Part shown: positions 7,194 to 9,693 of the stretch, one piece after another | Layout of the letters: every line of letters starts with the position of its first letter | How positions within the stretch are numbered: position 1 is the stretch's first letter | Origin: Dehalococcoidia bacterium | GTDB taxonomy: Bacteria; Chloroflexota; Dehalococcoidia; Lucifugimonadales; UBA3495 | NCBI GenBank assembly: GCA_022823105.1 | Contig: JAJDXU010000107.1 | Coordinates: 1 to 9,693, forward strand | DNA: 9,693 nucleotides | Direction of reading: 5' to 3' | Notes under the pieces: generated by a model | What the model was told of the DNA's origin: nothing | What the model saw: only the letters and a program-made list of their open reading frames with translations | The model's database searches: none | Translations under genes and position numbers: made by a program

Positions 7194-7760
7194 TCAGGAT
7201 ACGGGCACGGCCTCGGAAGTGAGGAGCCAGTCCTGGGCGCCTTTCGCCGCGTCGGACAGCCACTGGCCCATGATGGCCTCGCGGCCCTCGGGTATTTCGA
7301 CGCCCAACCCGTCGGCCAACCGGTTCATGAAATTGAACACGCAGGTGATGGCTACGGTTGACAGTATCTGCTGGTCGGTCAGGCCGATGGATCGGAGATG
7401 CTGCACGTCCGATTCTTCCATCGCGGCCGGGGTCAGCGTGAGCTTTACCGAGTAATCCAGGATGGCGCGGGTCTGGGAGTCAAGGTCTGCCTGTTTGTAG
7501 TCGTGGATGATGTGAGAAGCGTATTCCGGGTCGCCCGAATGTTGACGGAGGAACCCTCCGTGGGCGACGGCTCAATACCGGCAGCGGTTCACGAGGGACA
7601 CCACCGTAGCGATGGCCTCTTCCTGGGTCCGGGTCAGCGCTGAGGCGCCGAATGTGGCCTTGTGGTTCAGGTTCTGCACGGCAGCCATCAACTCGGGGTT
7701 GATGGACATACACTTCATGACCGACGGTACGGCAGCGTCGGCCTCACGTATCCACGACAT
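7194..7760 (-). CDS. AhpD-like peroxidase-related selenoprotein (CMD family), Sec63 by in-frame TGA
   Basis: This is a carboxymuconolactone-decarboxylase/AhpD-like protein, a small helical thiol peroxidase or disulfide oxidoreductase fold. Read through one in-frame TGA (7574-7572), the frame gives 188 residues, normal for peroxidase-related AhpD-like proteins. The active-site region is VNRCRY-U-AVAHGGF: Cys60, Sec63 and His67. It matches the family pattern CxYCxxxH with Sec in place of the second cysteine. The downstream part continues in frame with family-like sequence (LTDQQILSTVAITCVFNFMNRLADGL). Selenium versions of AhpD-like proteins are known from marine metagenomes. A SECIS-type hairpin directly follows the TGA. 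The ATG at 7760 has AAAGGAGA six bases upstream. The gene ends with an ordinary TGA. It follows the thioesterase by 45 bases. The alternative, a nonsense mutation, would have to hit the active-site cysteine exactly. Confidence 0.88.
7530..7568 (-). promoter_or_regulatory. Candidate bacterial SECIS element of the AhpD-like gene
   Basis: Beginning three bases after the TGA on the minus strand, GUCGCCC (7568-7562) pairs with GGGCGAC (7536-7530), and inside it ACGGAGG (7561-7555) pairs with CCUCCGU (7551-7545) around a GUU tip. An 8-base bulge CAACAUUC lies on the 3' side. The apical part reads GG-GUU, giving the G/U-containing small loop expected for SelB binding. The tip lies about 18 bases after UGA, within the usual bacterial range. 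Base pairing was done by eye. Confidence 0.75.
7572..7574 (-). other. In-frame TGA read as selenocysteine (Sec63)
   Basis: This TGA falls at the second cysteine of the AhpD-like CxxC motif (CRY-U). The frame stays open for 62 codons before it and 125 codons after it. Confidence 0.85.
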
Positions 7761-7783
7761 GGGAAGTCTCCTTTACGCAGCAC

Positions 7784-7809
7784 GGTGGCGAATGATTATT
7801 CGCCCCTAC
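7784..7809. repeat. Intergenic palindrome, copy 2 (degenerate), supplying the thioesterase stop codon
   Basis: GGTGGCGAAT (7784-7793) and ATTCGCCCCTAC (7798-7809) pair through GGCGAAT/ATTCGCC, with mismatches further out. The intact arm TTCGCCCCTAC (7799-7809) is identical to 7162-7172 in copy 1. On the minus strand its TAG is the stop codon of the thioesterase gene (7808-7806). The repeat therefore overlaps the gene end and extends toward the ribosome site of the AhpD-like gene. Confidence 0.75.
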
Positions 7810-8195
7810 GTGGTTTGCGGGACGATGGCCATCTTATGCTCGGCGGCGCCAAGCAAGAGGTCGCCTGAGTGGGCCACGACCTCGAACCGCAGCTTGTTGC
7901 CAGACACGTCGGTCAGGGTGGAGCGGCCGGTAACGGGGCTGCCGGGGCCGGCCGGAGCAAGATGCTTGACGTTGACCTCGTAGCCGACGACTGTCTGCTC
8001 CGCCGTGAGCAGGGGACCCACCGCGGCGAACGAGGCCTGCTCCATCAACATCACCAAGGCTGGCGTGCTGAATTTAGGCGTATGGGGAGCCAGGTGCTCG
8101 TCGCCTACGGTCAGCGTTGCTTCGCCCGCCAGTCCCGGTTTGATGGCCGGATTCAAGGGCGGGCGAGACGTGTTTGCGTTGTGGGGCGTAGCCAC
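7806..8195 (-). CDS. Fluoroacetyl-CoA-thioesterase-like (FlK) hotdog thioesterase
   Basis: This is a single-hotdog-domain protein of 129 residues that probably hydrolyses an acyl-CoA thioester. The pattern fits the FlK family: KPGLAGEATLTVGDEHLAP, then STPALVMLMEQAS with Thr44 and Glu52, then GYEVNVKHLAPAGPG with His78. These match the FlK catalytic triad Thr42/Glu50/His76 with a constant offset of two. FlK itself detoxifies fluoroacetyl-CoA, but most relatives act on other acyl-CoAs, so the substrate is open. The start is the GTG at 8195, because a TAG lies two codons upstream in frame and there is no ATG before the conserved core. A TTG at 8156 is the alternative. It starts 19 bases after the UGSC gene stop and lies between the two selenoprotein genes. 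Confidence 0.9.
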   Translation of the reverse strand: MATPHNANTSRPPLNPAIKPGLAGEATLTVGDEHLAPHTPKFSTPALVMLMEQASFAAVGPLLTAEQTVVGYEVNVKHLAPAGPGSPVTGRSTLTDVSGNKLRFEVVAHSGDLLLGAAEHKMAIVPQTT

Positions 8196-8214
8196 CGGCT
8201 ACCCACGCCGGCAT

Positions 8215-8775
8215 TTAGGCGGTTGCGGCCGGCACTCCGGTGAGGATGGACTCAACCTCGTCGGCCAACTCGGCGGCCCGCTGTTTAACTTCCTCATCTG
8301 TGAGGCTGGACAGGGGGTGCTGGGCCACTATGTACCGGTAATCCGGCACGCCCATCATGCGGGTCATGGCCTGGGCGGTGTTCAGGAACACGTGAGTGAT
8401 GATAGCGGCCGTGGGGACGCCGCGCTTCTCCATGTCGATTCCGTCGTGCACACTGCACGAGCTGCAGGACCCTCAATCCCCAACCCCGGTGATGAGGTAG
8501 TCGACCTCGCCCAGGATGGAATCGATCACGTCCTGCTTCGCAGGGAGGCTGGCATGGTGCTTGCTGAAATACTTGACCTCGGAGAAACCGTGGCGCTCGT
8601 TGAGGATGTTCCCGAGTTCATGCAGGAGCTTGTCGGCGTTGGCCTTGGAGTTCTCCATGAGGCCCAGGCGCTTGCCGGCGAGCCCGCCGGAGCGGTCGTT
8701 CATGCGGAACTCGGTCTGGGGCAGTTCAGTGCCCTTGGGGTTCACCAGCCTGAGGCCGGATGCTGCGGTGGTCAT
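8215..8775 (-). CDS. UGSC-family selenoprotein, Sec101 by in-frame TGA
   Basis: Read through an in-frame TGA (8475-8473), the frame gives 186 residues containing GVGD-U-GSCSSCSVHDGID. This is the motif after which the UGSC (seleno)protein family is named. Sec101 is followed by Cys104 and Cys107, giving UxxCxxC, which suggests a thiol/selenol redox centre. No enzymatic reaction is established for the family as far as I know. The N-terminal half (LAGKRLGLMENSKANADKLL) looks like the beta-strand and helix of a small alpha/beta fold. The second half holds PTAAIITHVFLNTAQAM. There is no signal peptide. The ATG at 8775 has the strongest ribosome site of the operon, GGAGGTGAT. A SECIS-type hairpin follows the TGA. 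It is the first gene of the cluster and ends with TAA. Confidence 0.88.
8444..8460 (-). promoter_or_regulatory. Candidate bacterial SECIS element of the UGSC gene
   Basis: Twelve bases after the TGA on the minus strand, UCGUGCA (8460-8454) pairs perfectly with UGCACGA (8450-8444) around a GUG tip (8453-8451). The tip lies about 20 bases after UGA and contains GU, as expected of a bacterial SECIS. A competing weaker pairing, CUGCA with UGCAG just upstream, is possible. Pairing was done by eye. Confidence 0.68.
8473..8475 (-). other. In-frame TGA read as selenocysteine (Sec101)
   Basis: The TGA stands at the U of the UGSC motif. The frame is open for 100 codons before it and 85 codons after it, and the flanking residues GVGD and GSCSSCSVHDG are family-typical. 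Confidence 0.87.
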
Positions 8776-8777
8776 GT

Positions 8778-8793
8778 ATCACCTCCGTAGGTG
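8778..8793 (-). promoter_or_regulatory. Very strong Shine-Dalgarno of the UGSC gene, within a small hairpin
   Basis: GGAGGTGAT (8786-8778) matches the 16S rRNA tail and places its GGAGG core 6 bases before the ATG. The core overlaps an inverted repeat, CACCT (8793-8789) with AGGTG (8784-8780) around ACGG, so the ribosome site could be partly hidden in a 5-bp stem. Confidence 0.7.
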
Positions 8794-8807
8794 GTGCGAG
8801 TCGGGGA

Positions 8808-8835
8808 TTGATATGTGGGCAGATTGTACCGTCAA
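8808..8835 (-). promoter_or_regulatory. Possible promoter of the selenoprotein operon
   Basis: On the minus strand, TTGACG (8835-8830) overlaps the DUF4058 stop codon and is followed after 16 bases by TATCAA (8813-8808). The -35 is good and the -10 modest. Transcription would begin near 8801, about 26 bases before the UGSC ATG. The other possibility is read-through from the DUF4058 gene, since the gap is only 56 bases. Confidence 0.4.
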
Positions 8836-9647
8836 CTGGCGCGGTTGCGTAACCCCTTCTTGCGCAGCAAATCGTCCAACCAAATGCGTTCATCGTCGGA
8901 AAGCGGCGGCTCCGGATCTCGCTGGTAATCGATGTCCAAGTCGAAAGATCCAGCCTCATACACGCCGTCAATCACCGACTGCAAATCCACCGCGATGCCT
9001 TCGTCCCCTTCAGCCAGTGGCATTACGATGTTGGGTGTGGTTTGGCGGATGCCGAACGGGTATAAGTCGCCGACGTGTTCGGTGCGGCGAGCATCGGCAA
9101 CCAAGATCCGGTAATGGCTGGCTGGCAAAGGGGTAAGCACGGGCATCGGCTGTCCGGCCCGCAATAGGTCAATTTCAACCAGATGGGTCGTGCTGTACAG
9201 GATTTGCCCGCGTTTGGCCTGATAGATACGCCGACCGGAACCGGACTTGTTGGTTGGCGACAGGAGTTCTACGGCAGTTATGATGGCACGGCTTCTGACG
9301 CGAACAATTTCCAGATAGAGTTGCTTTTCCAGGTCCATTTGCGGCAGTTGAACCACCACCGGCTCTGCCAGCGCCAACCCTTCGGACGCCCGTTCCCTTC
9401 TGGCGGTTGCCGCGGCCGACAAAATCGAGACATCAGGAATCCTCGCGTCTCTGCTGCCACCTACGTTGGGTTCAGAGACCACATACATGCGCTCCTGTAT
9501 CGTTACCCGATAATCGGGCCTCAGGCGTGGGGCGAGATAGTCGCGCAGCCTGACCATGAGGCTTTGGTGAACGTCGGGCCACAACCCGGGGTCTTCCAAA
9601 TATGGGTTCATCCCCGGGAACGGATTGGTCGGCAACTGCGTGGTCAT
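8832..9647 (-). CDS. DUF4058 family protein
   Basis: This protein of 271 residues shows the family's characteristic opening, NPFPGMNPYLE (8-18) followed by GLWPDVHQSLM (21-31). RIPDVSI (69-75) and AVELLSPTNKSGSG (125-138) follow, a Pro-Asp ... Glu-x-x-Ser-Pro-x-x-Lys spacing that resembles a PD-(D/E)XK nuclease-like core. That likeness is inference, and the family function is not established. DUF4058 proteins are frequent in cyanobacteria, planctomycetes and Chloroflexota, often as multiple copies. The C-terminus is charged (SDDERIWLDDLLRKKGLRNRAS). The ATG at 9647 follows the stop of the upstream partial gene by one base, with no clear Shine-Dalgarno, so it is likely to be translated by coupling. 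No N-terminal signal peptide is seen. Confidence 0.9.
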   Translation of the reverse strand: MTTQLPTNPFPGMNPYLEDPGLWPDVHQSLMVRLRDYLAPRLRPDYRVTIQERMYVVSEPNVGGSRDARIPDVSILSAAATARRERASEGLALAEPVVVQLPQMDLEKQLYLEIVRVRSRAIITAVELLSPTNKSGSGRRIYQAKRGQILYSTTHLVEIDLLRAGQPMPVLTPLPASHYRILVADARRTEHVGDLYPFGIRQTTPNIVMPLAEGDEGIAVDLQSVIDGVYEAGSFDLDIDYQRDPEPPLSDDERIWLDDLLRKKGLRNRAS

Positions 9648-9648
9648 T

Positions 9649-9693
9649 CTAGTCGCCGCCGATCTTGCGGGTGCGGATGCGGAAACCGGTGGT
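9649..9693 (-). CDS. C-terminal end of an unidentified upstream gene (partial)
   Basis: The last 14 codons of a minus-strand frame, reading TTGFRIRTRKIGGD then TAG, end one base before the DUF4058 ATG. It is too short to identify. The tight spacing suggests an operon with the DUF4058 gene. It could be chance read-through, since only 45 bases are visible. Confidence 0.35.
   Translation of the reverse strand, partial: TTGFRIRTRKIGGD

Noticed and set aside
7194..7196. Final TGA of the AhpD-like gene as a second selenocysteine
   Set aside because: Only five codons follow before TAA, no suitable hairpin was seen behind it, and the protein already has the family length.
7194..7760. AhpD-like gene as a pseudogene or as two separate small genes
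   Set aside because: The only interruption is TGA at the active-site cysteine, followed by a SECIS-type hairpin. The second half has no ribosome site of its own, and the protein is full-length when read through.

Overview
The window is GC-rich (roughly 60% or more by eye), gene-dense bacterial DNA. It looks like a free-living Chloroflexota of the Dehalococcoidia/SAR202 kind. That placement is inference, resting on a DUF4058 gene, GTAGGGGC-type intergenic palindromes, a UGSC-family selenoprotein and an AhpD-like selenoprotein. No rRNA, tRNA, CRISPR array or transposase was seen.

Layout, left to right. (1) 1-1953, minus strand: a molybdopterin molybdenumtransferase (moeA) with an unusual 52-residue histidine-rich N-terminus. 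Its stop overlaps the start (ATGA) of an unrecognised acidic-tailed protein that runs off the left edge. (2) 2077-5618, minus strand: the pheS-pheT operon for phenylalanyl-tRNA synthetase, with a strong sigma70-like promoter just upstream. (3) 5865-6191, plus strand: a stand-alone Rieske [2Fe-2S] ferredoxin with a near-perfect Shine-Dalgarno and a textbook intrinsic terminator at 6215-6245. (4) 6294-8775, minus strand: a probable four-gene operon in the order UGSC-family protein, FlK-like hotdog thioesterase, AhpD-like peroxidase-related protein, short-chain dehydrogenase. (5) 8832-9693, minus strand: a DUF4058 protein, preceded after one base by the last codons of another gene.

The most interesting part is region 4. 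Both the UGSC protein and the AhpD-like protein are interrupted by one in-frame TGA placed exactly at the redox-active residue: GVGD-U-GSC in the first and CRY-U in the second. Each TGA is followed at the right distance by a perfect 7-bp hairpin of the bacterial SECIS type. A conventional gene caller would split each into two fragments. Read as selenocysteine, they are full-length proteins of 186 and 188 residues. So the window appears to hold a selenoprotein operon in which two selenoenzymes flank an acyl-CoA thioesterase and are followed by an NAD-type dehydrogenase. The substrate is unknown. TGA also serves as an ordinary stop in moeA, pheS and DUF4058, and as the final stop of the AhpD-like gene, so this is context-dependent recoding rather than a changed genetic code.

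The longest gene-free stretch is the 246-base divergent pheS/Rieske region (5619-5864), which holds promoter elements for both directions. Other gaps are short. Two copies of a GGGGCGAA/TTCGCCCC palindrome lie in the gaps on either side of the AhpD-like gene.
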